Below, one piece after another: positions 11,861 through 21,409 of a stretch of 64,000 bases of DNA. The notes below the pieces were generated by a model. The model saw nothing but the letters and a program-made list of their open reading frames with translations, was not told the origin of the DNA and searched no databases. This stretch comes from Fasciola hepatica (Eukaryota > Platyhelminthes > Trematoda > Plagiorchiida > Fasciolidae). Position 1 is the stretch's first letter. Each line of letters begins with the position of its first letter. Both the position numbers and the translations under genes were made by a program. The stretch covers positions 8,340,001 through 8,404,000 of the forward strand of contig CANUEZ040000165.1 of NCBI GenBank assembly GCA_948099385.1, read 5' to 3'.

Positions 11861-12060
11861 AGCCCGGATAGCCTTGTGGTTAAGGTGTTCGATTCACAAT
11901 CGTTCACCCCGGGTTCGAGTCCCCGTGGGGGCTCGGTGGATGTGCACTGCTGATGATTCCCAACAAGGATGAAACAGCTGTACAGTGCTTCCATGGTTTT
12001 CAATGGTGAGTTTAGCGTTCAAGCTGCATGATGAATCATATTATATACAAATCTAATCTC
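11861..12060 (+). repeat. tRNA-derived SINE, plus copy (right arm of inverted pair)
   Basis: The head folds as a tRNA relic. The first five bases AGCCC can pair with GGGCT at 11929-11933. An A-box-like TAGCCTTGTGG lies at 11869-11879. The anticodon-like loop TTCACAA (11893-11899) would present CAC (valine), closed by CGA/TCG. A perfect B box GGTTCGAGTCC is at 11912-11922. A roughly 130-bp family-specific body and an AT-rich tail follow. The tRNA identity is approximate because the D arm is imperfect. The Pol III boxes are intact, so this copy could be transcribed. Confidence 0.85.
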
Positions 12061-12074
12061 CTACAACCCAATTG

Positions 12075-12076
<2 letters not shown>

Positions 12077-12117
<41 letters not shown>
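12077..12117. repeat. (TA)n microsatellite
   Basis: About 20 units of TA, just beyond the tail of the plus-strand SINE, mirroring the tract outside the minus-strand SINE. Confidence 0.95.
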
Positions 12118-12120
<3 letters not shown>

Positions 12121-12411
12121 GCATTAGTTATCTCTATGAGTGGTGAATCACTTTTCTCCATAGAAAAACCGAACAGCACATCCTAACGGCGGAGAATGAA
12201 GAAAACCAGTACGACACCACCTTGCGACAGGGGTATTCAATAAAACAAAATGAGCTGTTTTTCTAACGCAGATATATGTTAATAAATACTGTAGTACCCT
12301 TATTATTACATTCCTTATAAAATTTCACGAGTTTCTGTGTAAGCTTTCAAGGCTTATGTAAAAAGTCATTTTAGCCCAACGTTAGCCCAACCGCATTGGG
12401 TATTGCCCTGC

Positions 12412-12850
12412 TTGAGTTATCAGTTGACCAATCATTAGTCGGCTTTTGTGGTACCTGCTCACGGTGATTCTGAGTGACTGAGAATTCTCACTGTGTGGTC
12501 GCGAAGCTGTGTCCCACTGTGTCCCGTGAACTGCTAATCGAATTACCACTGCTAACGAATTTAATGGATTTGGATCAGTTGAAGGGTTTGTCGGTGAACT
12601 GACTGTATGATGCATCTGGACAAACGCCATCCATGCATAGTCAATAAGACAGTTCCGAGAAGTGAGTGAACAAAGTGCCCATAAAGCCCATAAAAAATCG
12701 ACTGAATGAACATTTGCTCGATAGGACGCAAACGCTGCTCAAGCGCAAAATTACACTTCAACGCGTGAAAATCAAAATCCGATACTTGATCCATTACATC
12801 TGTCCTCAGCCCGTTACAATCTTCGGACGTGTCAGCTGCCGCCCCTGGTT
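12412..12850. other. No clear gene; possible end of a Gypsy gag
   Basis: No stable reading frame is seen. A cysteine/histidine-poor plus-strand stretch at 12700-12850 lies where the end of gag of the Gypsy-2 element would be expected, just upstream of its protease, but I cannot identify a zinc knuckle. Confidence 0.35.
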
Positions 12851-12981
12851 GTTTGTCCAAACAGACATATGAAATCAGGGTGAATATAGTTGAACTGCGA
12901 GCCCTCATTGACACGGGTGGCCTTGACAACTGTTTACCTCAAAAAGTCGTCGACTTGCTCGGTTGGCTCATTCGTCCATAG
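12851..12981 (+). pseudogene. Gypsy-2 protease N-terminal fragment
   Basis: The frame reads ELRALIDTGGLDNCLPQKVV, with the retropepsin catalytic DTG motif followed by a typical hydrophobic stretch. It is cut at 12981 by the 5' LTR of Gypsy-1. The downstream half of the same domain seems to resume after the Gypsy-1 3' LTR: a block containing HDFL lies at about 17385-17420. RT of the same lineage follows at 17817. These pieces therefore form one older plus-strand Gypsy element split by later insertions. Confidence 0.65.
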
Positions 12982-13185
12982 TGTGTTGGATACGCTTTTG
13001 TTTAACAGCATCAATGGCTTTCCCTGATTGGTCAGAAAGTGACTTTTGTTTGGGCACATTGTAAGTTGAGCAACCTGATTGGCGCAAGAGGCTTCATAAA
13101 CCACTGAATAATTACCAGTGAGATTTCCTTGTTGCACGCTGTAACAATATACTGATTGCATTTCCCGGAGAACTGACTTTTGCCA
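12982..13185 (+). repeat. Gypsy-1 5' LTR
   Basis: Aligned with 17070-17272; the most conserved core is 13022-13130. The bases just after it (TGCTGGCAGAGC) are a plausible but imperfect primer-binding site. Open frames on the opposite strand of both LTRs are LTR shadows, not genes. Confidence 0.88.
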
Positions 13186-13343
13186 TGCTGGCAGAGCAAA
13201 CTGATGTGAAAATGTCGATATCGGAGACACGAACGCACAATCGCCTGCACATCCACCCACCGACGCACTTGGTGATGGAAGGTACGGGTTGATTAGCTGA
13301 TAACTGGAGGCTGTGGCGAATGTAGTATGAAGATTTCCGGACT

Positions 13344-13975
13344 TTGTCGGCGATGGAGTACGAATCAAACGCTATCCAGCTTGCGTTATTTCGTCACACC
13401 ATCGGACCGGCGGCAATTAGCATCATCACTGGCTTTTCATATGATTCCGATGAGGATAGTGGTGACTGGTTGACGATTATGGTTAAGCTCGAGCGACATT
13501 GTCTTGGTGAGTGCAACGAAATGTATGAGCGTTTTGTTTTTAACCGAAGAACACAGAAGCCTGATGAATCATTTGACTCTTTCTTGGTGGCATTAGGAAC
13601 GCTGGCATGATCATGCAATTTTTGCACCTGCCTAGATGAGAGCCTTGTGCGGGATCGGATAGTGATGGGATCGCGCGACCCCGCGGTGATTAAAAGGTTG
13701 TTGAAGATTTCCAAAATTATCACTCCAACAGTGCGTCGACATCTGCCGAGGTGAGGAAGCAGCCGAACAACGCATGGAGGCGATGAGTGCATCAGAATCA
13801 ATTGGTCTGTGCAAAATAACATCAGAGACACGCACAGTGCCAAACACGGAGTATTAGTTTCGTGGCAGGCTACACTTCGTAGGAACAGACAACTGTCCGG
13901 CCTGGGGGAAAACGTGTGATAGCTGCAAGAAGCGCAACCAATTCGCATCAAAAGGTTTCCTCAAGACAACAGTGG
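13344..13975 (+). pseudogene. Gypsy-1 gag relic
   Basis: The capsid-like segment runs open from 13344 to 13610 and ends at a TGA. The frame continues unbroken on the other side (SCNFCTCLDESLVRDRIVMG), as expected if a CGA codon mutated to TGA. Further on, a frame with CPAWGKTCDSCKKRNQFA at about 13895-13950 is the remnant of the zinc-knuckle/linker seen before the protease in this Gypsy lineage. It would be the nucleic-acid-binding structural protein of the element. It is non-functional here. Confidence 0.75.
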
Positions 13976-14029
13976 ACATAAAATAAAACCATCACAACAC
14001 AGATCGAGAGAATGGGATGCAAATGCCAG

Positions 14030-14460
14030 CAAAAGGGAAAGGGCGTCATTGCCAAGATGGTAGTGAACGGAGAAGAGGTGGATTGCCAATAAGACAAGGG
14101 AGCATCGATGAACATCATGCTTATGAACGCTCTGTCTAATATTACACCGATACCGACACAGAAGAGACTCGTTATGTGGAACGATGACAAAATTCAGCCA
14201 AGGGGTGAGGCAATGCTGAAATTTGTCAATTCCGAGGATGGTCAGTCACCATTCATAAACTTTGTTTTGGTCGACCAAGGTTATGTTCCCCTCCTCGGGT
14301 ATGAATCTATCAAAAATCTTGGCTTGGTGTCATTCCACTATGATTCATTCATTCACCATGTATCTGATAATGTTGCATATTACTTGGAAAAGTATGCCTG
14401 TTTTCGACGAGAAATTGGGGAAGCTTCCGGGAGTGGCGGCGCTGAAGGTATATGAATCCG
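14030..14460 (+). pseudogene. Gypsy-1 protease relic, active site lost
   Basis: The retropepsin segment is recognisable by the block around GASMNIM and by GYVPLLGYESIKNLGLV further on. The catalytic triplet expected as D-T-G reads D-K-G, and a stop codon immediately precedes it, so the enzyme is dead. A frameshift near 14395 moves the reading frame to the one that continues into RT (KLGKLPGVAALKV). Confidence 0.75.
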
Positions 14461-15272
14461 CAGAACCTGTGGCACTACCAAGAAGGCGTATTCCATATGC
14501 AGCTGGAGGACGCATTGAGCGCGAGTTGGACATTCTCATGTCGAAAGATGTCCTACTTAAAGTTGAAGAACCGACAGATTGAGTGAGTCAAATCGTGCTC
14601 GTGACGAAAGCATCCGGGGAACTTCGCGTTTGCATTGATCCCAAACCACTAAACAAAGCACTCGGGCAACAGCACTTTTCTTTACCTGTTTTTGACGATA
14701 TTCTTCCTGAGTTATCAAACGAGCGTTGCTTTATGAAGGTTGACCTGGCTCCAGCGCTTTGGCATATAGAGTTGGATGAAGCCTCGAGTTATCTGACCAC
14801 GTTTGGCACACCGTATGACCGGTACCGTTGGAAGCGACCACCTTTTGGCCTAAAGGTAGCCTGCGAAATATTCCAGAAGAGGATTCTCCAAACAGTGGAC
14901 GACTTACCTGGAGTGCTCTGCGTGGCAGATGATATTCTGATTTTCGGCAAAAATATACAGGAACACAACAGAAGGTTCGATTCTTTTCTTCAGCGATGTA
15001 TCTGTGATGGAATCAAACTAAAACGAGACAAATTGACATTCTGCCAGATAGCAGTCAAGTTCCACGGCCACGTTATCACAAGCATAGGGATAAAACCGGA
15101 TCCGGAAATGGTCAGCGCGATTGTAGACATGCCGGCGCCAACCGATACGAAAGGCGTCTCACGTTTCAACGGGATGATCAACTATCTGAGCAGATTCTTA
15201 CCAGAGTTAGCAGAATTGATGAGACCAATCTGCCGATTAAAACAAGGGGGAAACGTGGATGTGGGCAGATGA
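14450..15272 (+). pseudogene. Gypsy-1 reverse transcriptase relic
   Basis: From 14583 the frame is open for 229 codons and retains the RT core. It has LRVCIDPKPLNKAL near the start, the catalytic aspartate in MKVDLAP (codon 54), RPPFGLKVA, and VADDILIFG (codons 114-122) as the Y/VxDD box. A TGA at 14580 replaces one codon upstream in the same frame. After codon 225 a one-base shift moves the frame into the RNase H segment. The catalytic residues survive, so this was the last part to decay. Confidence 0.85.
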
Positions 15273-15534
15273 ACAGCAATTAGCGTTTGATCGCATAAAG
15301 CAGGTTATCGTGAAGGCCCCAGTCCTAGCATTTTATGATCACACCTTCCCTCTATGCATACAATGTGACAGCAGTCAACGTGGTTTAGGGGCCGTTCTGT
15401 TACAGAATGGACGCCCACTTGATTATCGTACTAGAACGTTAACAAGTTGTGAACAGAAATATGCGCAAATTGAAAAAGAACTACTGGCAATCGTGTACAC
15501 TCTGGAGAAGTTCAATGATTACACGTTCGGGTGA
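15259..15534 (+). pseudogene. Gypsy-1 RNase H relic
   Basis: It starts WADEQQLAFDRIKQVI and continues with an RNase H core: LCIQCDSSQRGLGAVLLQNG, then EQKYAQIEKELLAIVY. The first catalytic position (D in QCDSS) and the E of QIEKE are present. A TGA at 15532 ends it. The same frame carries on into the integrase segment with only point stops. Confidence 0.82.
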
Positions 15535-17045
15535 CTTACGCACGTATATTCAGATTAAAAGCCATTAATCACGATCGTGGATAATCCGCTAGATCGAGCT
15601 CCAAGAAGACTTCAGCCGATGTTAATACGTCTCCAAAAGTATAACTACGAAGTTCATTATCAGCAAGGAAAGCCGATGTTTGTAGCTGATATACTATCAC
15701 GGGCCACACTGCCGAATACGGAAGACGGAAGTAGAAATGAAAAGGTGAACATTGCATTGGCGGTTACAGAATATGAATTATCCCAAATCCAATCTACAAC
15801 CCCTGAAGGAAGTTATCTATCAAGGTTGGCCGGAAGATCAAAGAACCCTGTTGGAAGAAGTGTTTCTTTCGGATTTCGCGATGAGCTAACTACAGAAGAT
15901 AGACTGATTTTTTGAGGCGAGCGTTTGGTGGTACCCCAAGCCTTTCGAAAAGACGCTCTGCATCGGTTACACCGTTCACACGCAGGTATCAAAGAATGTA
16001 TCACCCGAGCCAGAGAATCATACCACTGGCCTGGTATGGCAGAACAGAATAAACAGATGGTAGCAAATTGTGAATCAAGCAGACAATTTGATCAACGACA
16101 AGCGAGAGAACCGATGGAAATGCGTCCAATGCCTGACCGGCCTTGGCAAATTGTGGCGTTGGATATCTGTTACCAGGGGAAGGACAGCTACCTAGTGACC
16201 GTTGATTACTACAGTGATTTCTTTGAAGTCGACCTTCTGAAAACAGAAACAACTGCATAAATTATCAACAAACTGCGGGCCGATTTCGCACGACATGGGA
16301 TCCCGATTCGAGTGATTTCCGATGGTGGTCCTCAGTTTCTCGGCACGGAACTCCAGCAATTCACGGAGATGTGGCAGTTCAGCCATCACATCACCAGTCC
16401 TAACCACAGTCACTCCAACGGCAAAGCAGAGAGCACCGTGAAACAGACGAAAAAGATACTCAAGAAGTGCAAGTCTGAGGGCAGCGATCCGTTTATCGCT
16501 TTGCTTTTGCTTCGAAATATACCTTCCGCGACGGTGGGAACAGGCCCAACGAAACGTCTATTTGTAGGACGGACGCGCACGATCCTACCAGTTTGTGCTG
16601 GTTTACTGGACCCAAATGTCGTAGCGCCTTCAGTAGTCAAGCTGGAATTAAAAAAAATGAATGGCGGTGCAAAAAAGATTTTACGATCGGGACAGAAAAG
16701 CACTGCATCCCCTCGAGCCAGGTGACACAGTCTGGATCTAACCAATAGAACCGGCAGAAAAGTCTTGGACGAAAGGAGAGGTACTATCACGCGTAGCAAA
16801 GAAATTATACCTAATACGCGCTGGAGTTCGTCGGATAAGAAGGAATAGGGTTCATTTGGGCAGATCCGAAGAATATGATGGTGGGGAAGAGAAAACCAAT
16901 GGAGGCGACAATGAAGGAGAAGACAAGGAAACCAGAAACGTTGATGAAGAGACTGATTCAGATAACATTATATATTCACCCGTCGGACAGGAGCATTGAT
17001 CGTCTAGGACTCGAAGTGGGCAAATTTGCCAGCCGGTAGGCGAGT
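15535..17045 (+). pseudogene. Gypsy-1 integrase relic and C-terminal tail
   Basis: The frame continues from RNase H with stops at 15913 (TGA) and 16258 (TAA). The zinc-binding domain (HRLHRSHAGIKECITRA) keeps its histidines but its second cysteine pair is damaged. The catalytic core shows D (IVALDICY), D (VISDGGPQF) and E (NGKAEST), so the DDE triad is legible. Near 16650 an A8 run is the likely site of a frameshift. Beyond it the C-terminal tail (LYLIRAGVRRIRRNRVHL, then an acidic stretch) is readable to about 17000. Confidence 0.8.
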
Positions 17046-17069
17046 GGAAGTTTCTCAAAAGAGAAAGGA

Positions 17070-17272
17070 TGTGTTGGATGTCTTTTATTTGACTACATCA
17101 ATGCCGTTTCCTGATTGGCCAGAAAGTGACTTTTGTTTGGGCACATTGTAAGTTGAGCAACCTGATTGGCGCAAGAGGCTTCATAAACCACCGAATAATT
17201 AACAGTGAGATTTCCTTGTTGCACGCTGTAACAATATACTGATTGTATTTCCCGAAGAACTGACTTTTGACA
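17070..17272 (+). repeat. Gypsy-1 3' LTR
   Basis: Direct repeat of 12982-13185. The ends TGTG...ACA match the TGTG...CCA of the 5' copy. A purine-rich tract lies immediately upstream. Confidence 0.88.
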
Positions 17273-18225
17273 CGTTGAAAATATCACCACAGCGATGACT
17301 TCATTATCCTCATCACCATCAGGTAGCACAGTGTAATCAACCATGCCCAAGATCTTCCGTACAGCAACGTCGAATTCTCTTGTATACGGAATCTTTGCAC
17401 TGGAACACGATTTCCTTTGATTACACTAAAAAGTCTGAACAACTCGGAGGGAAATGAGGCATTTTCTTGTTGTGCGGACTATTTGCTGCCGAAGTCCAGT
17501 CGCCCACTCTGTTTCTGTGAGGGTATGGTCTGACACACCGTTCGATAGACGTTTTAGTCTCACCGGCAGACAGTGCGTCAGTACCAGCCCCTACCGGGCC
17601 CACAAAATCCCGAACGGCAGGACAGCCGATCGATGCCTCGAATCAATAGACGAGACGAATGTTGCCAGCGCCATTCGAGCTTTAAGGTGTGGTCGCCCAC
17701 ACCAGTCGGACCAATGCACTGTGTGAAACGTGTGGACGAGTGAGACCAACCTATACGTTCTGAGGCAGAGTTGAGTTCTCACTGGAGTTAGTGGGACGGA
17801 ACAAAGCACTTTACTCATGTTTCCCGGCTGTAGAATTACTGCCACAATATCCCATAGGCAATCCTTCGAAGACCAGCTTCACTTGAACGACAGCATTATT
17901 GAGTCATCGAACTCTCTTTGGACAGCCCGATTTTTGGTTACTGAAATCATCAACTACAAGATAATGAACCTTGATTACAGTAGCACCCTCAGCCGTTTCA
18001 TACAGCTGGATGCGTACCCACTGCCTAGGATAGACAATATGATGGAAAACACCACCCGTTTTTCCGTTTACAGAGCTCTAGATCTCTCAAAAAAAAAACA
18101 TACAAGCAAATTCCAATCGCGGTACCCTATAGGGCTCACAACGTGGCAGGCAATCGTTTTCAGTTCCGGCGTAAACGTTTAGGAGTCACTGATAGCGTAG
18201 CGTATTTTCAACGCACTATCCACCG
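17273..18225 (+). pseudogene. Gypsy-2 continuation: protease end and RT N-terminal part
   Basis: After the Gypsy-1 3' LTR the older element resumes. A piece with HDFL at about 17385-17420 fits the end of the protease domain. From 17817 to 18182 the frame shows HRQSFEDQLHLNDSIIESSN, then LDAYPLPRIDNMMENTTRFS and ALDLS, which are RT fingers and palm blocks. A frameshift follows (GVTDSVAYFQRTIHRIL, 18182-18230). The segment 17454-17726 is open but I cannot align it with anything. RT stops abruptly where a CR1-like LINE begins. Confidence 0.68.
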
Positions 18226-19085
18226 AATCCTGAAATTTAAATATGCGAATGTTATGGCTCTTTGTCAAAATATTTATTAAAACCAGGGTTTCAATAATTT
18301 TTCCAGTAATCTTTCTCACATCTAAGGTTTCTCTGTTCGATCTGGTCTAACTCAAAACTTATCCAGATACTTTGAATGCATATTTGCCCTTCTTCAATCG
18401 GCTTACCCTTGTGACCAATCTACCGTTTCCGCAGAACCACTAGTCAGAGTAGGTTCTGTTAAATATTTAAGAACCATCATCGATACGAATCTGAGGTGGT
18501 CATTTTACATTTCGAACTGTGCGAACAAAATTCGCAGATTATCTTACCAAATACGGAAGCTGGTCCGCTGAAAAAATGTTGCAAAACTCTTTACCGAGGA
18601 CTGCCGATTATTAGTCAGGCAGCATTCGTACCACTCTGTTCCATCGTTATTGTTTCACTGACTTCTCTTTTATTATATGATAATATTACAATATTTCAGG
18701 AACGGGGTCATGGCCAATTCAATTTTTTCAATAAATGAACAATCTACTAAGTTGTGCGAACTACATTTGGCGGTATGCGAAAAGTTCACTCACGAAATCC
18801 TTCTGGGTTCCACTGCAATCATACAATGAGTTATCTAAGTGTAACTCCCTTAACCCTCACATTTCGCTTTTTGATTTATACCTTCTCGTATTTAAATCTA
18901 CAGAAAAGCTATTGTTTCTTATTTGACTGGTGTCCTCACAAACCAAGTGCAAGTCTCACTTGATTTTTTTGTAATTTTTGACGCGAAATAATTTTCCTCG
19001 GCAATTCTTCAATTCCATGAGGTTTCAAGTGTAAATCTTTTTGGATTGAAATGCGGACGTCTGTCTACACAGTCTGACCAAATAT
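18226..19085 (+). mobile_element. CR1/Jockey-type LINE 3' fragment inserted in Gypsy-2
   Basis: The segment codes the end of an RT palm and the thumb: a degraded KYANVMALCQ, then VRVGSVKYLRTIIDTNLRWS and CANKIRRLSYQIRKL near 18440-18560. Further on come LPIISQAAFVPLCSIVI and fragments to about 18960. This layout (KYLG-like block, then a basic NKI..R..LSYQIRKL block) is typical of the C-terminal part of CR1/Jockey LINEs. The 5' end is truncated and the copy is frameshifted. Gypsy-2 sequence flanks it on both sides. Confidence 0.65.
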
Positions 19086-19089
19086 AGAC

Positions 19090-19498
19090 ACAACTGTGTG
19101 GTTTAACCAAAACTAGTCACGACCGGAACCGCGAATGCTTCCTGAACGCTGTCACGGAAATCACACTTTTCGGTTATCGCGTGAAGCAAGGTGTCAATAA
19201 ACCGCGGATCATGAACGGATGAATCTTTAGGGCGAGGTTCCACCTCCCGCAGACAGGAAGTCACTACGAGGTGTGGTAGGTGTCTGATTGTTACACACAA
19301 TGGATACCGTCCTTCTTTAACAAAATCAACACACTCGACCAAAACAAAATCTTCCCTTTACCAACGTACGTTAGGAAAACATTTGAAGATCTGAAAGCAG
19401 TGTTGGGAACCGTTACTGTGCCACTGGTTATCGGAGCAAACGCGTCAAATATAGTCATAGCCCATTCGTTGAGTCGGAACAATCAACCAGTAACCTTC
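19090..19498 (+). pseudogene. Gypsy-2 RT thumb / RNase H fragment
   Basis: In successive frames it reads ITLFGYRVKQGVNK, then SDCYTQWIPSFFNKI and TFEDLKAVLGTVTVPLVIGA followed by NASNIVIAHSLSRNNQPVTF. These are the RT-RNase H junction and start of RNase H of the same Gypsy lineage as the RT at 17817. The expected D of the TDAS motif reads N, so it is dead. It ends where an LTR-like sequence begins at 19499. Confidence 0.7.
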
Positions 19499-19690
19499 TT
19501 GTGTGATAATTCGGTCTTATTCGTATGCAATAAGAGAAAGCCCATTTGAACCAATCAGTGTTTATTTGGTCAGTGTACATTCCAGTCATCATTCATGCGT
19601 TTCTCTATGCAAACAAATACACTATGCGTGTATGACTCATCTTACTGCAACCCCGGTTATTGATAATCGCAATACGCATTCCTCGCGCGC
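19499..19690 (+). repeat. Gypsy-3 5' LTR-like segment
   Basis: It starts TGTGATAATTCGG directly at the break in the Gypsy-2 RNase H and is similar over its length to 9263-9460. It is followed by a gag-like frame, which fits a 5' LTR inserted into Gypsy-2. Confidence 0.5.
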
Positions 19691-20765
19691 ACTATCCATT
19701 TCAGTCACTACACCTGGCGTCGCGGGATACAAGCACTACCCATTGAACACAAATCTCCAGAGTGATCCGTCCCAGATTGATGAGTGGATCAAACGATTCG
19801 AACTGTGGTGCAGGATCCGTAGAGGAAACAGGACCAATCACAGTAGTTCTTCACTGCTGCAGGACGTATTCATTGCTAGAAAAGCTGTTCATTCCCCAAT
19901 GCACCGCAAAAATACAATTTGAGGGGTTAAAAAACTTCTGCTATACCATGTTCTGCCAGCGGATATCCAAACGACCAAATAGCCCAAATTCAACTGGGTG
20001 GACCAAAGTCAGAATATTCCGTGCTGAGAATTCATTCTGCTACTGAACAAACGAACGATCGGCTGGATGAACAACTACGTGACTGCCGAAATCAATAACA
20101 TCACCTTGAAATGCAGGGTGCTAGAGCATAAAGGTTTGGATGTCTCAAAGACGCGCAGCATTTGTGAGCAGCACAATGATATAAACGCGGCCACTGAGAC
20201 GAAAACCGCAAATATTTCTGAAAACTACTTCCATGGCGATGCGTCCAAGCCATAACATAGAAGCTAAGATACACCTAAAGAACGAGCCCAGTACCAGAAT
20301 GGCCGGCAAAACCACCAACCGATGCATGTCACGTGGTGAGTTCCATTTACATTCTGCCTGTCGATTTCGTGAGGCTATATGTCATGCCTGTGGCAAAATG
20401 GATCATATCAAAAGTGTGTGTCATGTAAAGGTGTGTAATGGGATTGAGACTAAACCGGATGATGTTAGCTCACCTGTTTTATCGCTTCATGTCCCATCCG
20501 GAAATCACATCTTTATCTGTACAGCTGTCTTATTTGCATCTGACAACAGGCACAAACTCATAATTGACATAGGAAGTACAGAATCGACTATTCTGGAGAG
20601 CGTGTTGCTTAGGCTTTTTCCACACGTACCAAGGCTATTTCGTCACATTTCATTTAGGCATGATAAGAAATGCCTTGGGGTGAACCACGTGAAAGGTTGA
20701 CGCAGTGAGTTAGTTTTAGATGGTGAATCACTACAAAGTGATATAAAACAATTGATCGGTCAATA
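19691..20765 (+). pseudogene. Gypsy-3 gag, zinc knuckle and protease relic
   Basis: The first frame contains DPSQIDEWIKRFELWCRI, a common start of Gypsy gag. After frameshifts the frame 20233-20700 shows a CCHC zinc knuckle, CHACGKMDHIKSVC (C-X2-C-X4-H-X4-C). It then shows a retropepsin segment, HKLIIDIGSTESTILES, where the expected DTG reads DIG. A TGA at 20698 is followed by a readable RSELVLDGESL in the same frame. The element stops near 20820, where a CsRn1-type element is inserted, and I do not see its RT on the other side. Confidence 0.65.
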
Positions 20766-20821
20766 GGTTATTCACTGAGGACCAAAAATGGAATTTTTAA
20801 AAACAGTCGTTTACTTAGGAA

Positions 20822-20907
20822 TGTAGGTACCTCTACATTTCCGATTTTTCCATGACTTTCAACGTCCCTTGGTACAACACTCCTTTGTTGTACCGACGTT
20901 TTAATGT

Positions 20908-20938
<31 letters not shown>

Positions 20939-21329
20939 CTTTTTGAACATCATCACCGCGCAATTTCAAAAAAGTTGTCAATAAACCTTAACGGTTCTCT
21001 GCCCTGTATATTAGTAGATGAAGCTCCCACGGCGTCACTTGGCACTTCGCCCAATACCATCCTGTTCTGTTCAACGGATGGCTGTCAGACCGAACTGAAC
21101 TGAAGATACTGGCGGATATTGGCTCTTTGGCGCTCATTTCCTGATCATAAGAACACTGAACAACTGTGAAATTGAGTCACACCTTTTGTTTCATTTTAAT
21201 TCCTAATGTACATACCCTTTTGGCCTTTTTATCACAGCACGCTCCTCCGCCCATCTTAGTTTGCTAGTGTCGTCTTAGATATTGTTGACAATAATTTAGT
21301 GTACCACATAGACAAAGTAGTACGCTACA
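20822..21329 (+). repeat. 5' LTR of the gag-only element
   Basis: 508 bp, with a (CA)14 tract at 20911-20938. Its final 400 bp match 22299-22699 exactly. The LTR itself contains AATAAA (about 20981). Confidence 0.93.
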
Positions 21330-21409
21330 AAATTGGTGAGCCCCAGATTGTTTTTCCATCCTTTGACACTAGCTTTCATTCTTTTGGTCCAAATTCCACA
21401 CGATTCACC

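Larger units (their letters stand above)
10034..12411. mobile_element. Candidate non-autonomous DNA transposon with subterminal minisatellite
   Basis: The left end (CAGGCAGCACGCTCAGTGCG at 10034) and the reverse complement of the right end (CAGGGCAATACCCAATGCGG, at 12411 reading left) are similar. Each is followed inward by GTTGGGCTA-type repeats pointing inward. The left has an array of eight units, the right has two. This resembles terminal inverted repeats with subterminal repeat arrays. I find no transposase frame inside; the interior is AT-rich and holds two (TA)n tracts and a SINE inverted pair. No clear target-site duplication is visible. Boundaries and class are inferred, and a composite of unrelated repeats remains possible. 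Confidence 0.4.
12982..17272 (+). mobile_element. Gypsy-1: complete but decayed LTR retrotransposon
   Basis: The element has two direct LTRs of about 204 bp (12982-13185 and 17070-17272), beginning TGTGTTGG and ending in CA. The order gag, protease, RT, RNase H, integrase lies between them on the plus strand. A purine-rich tract (AAAAGAGAAAGGA) directly precedes the 3' LTR, as expected for plus-strand priming. The LTRs differ at roughly 15 positions, so the insertion is of moderate age. Coding regions carry several stops and frameshifts. It sits inside the protease region of Gypsy-2. I could not see a clean target-site duplication (CATAG on the left, CGTTG on the right). Confidence 0.88.

Noticed and set aside
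13032..13268. Open frame sharing a peptide with 17093-17350
   Set aside because: Both are antisense reads of the two Gypsy-1 LTRs; the shared peptide reflects the direct repeat, not a gene family.
12976..17277. Target-site duplication for Gypsy-1
   Set aside because: Five bases at each edge (CATAG and CGTTG) do not match; either the duplication has decayed or the LTR ends are off by a few bases.
20911..20938. (CA)14 tract as an independent microsatellite
   Set aside because: It is part of the LTR; a shorter form is at the same place in the other LTR (22289-22308).
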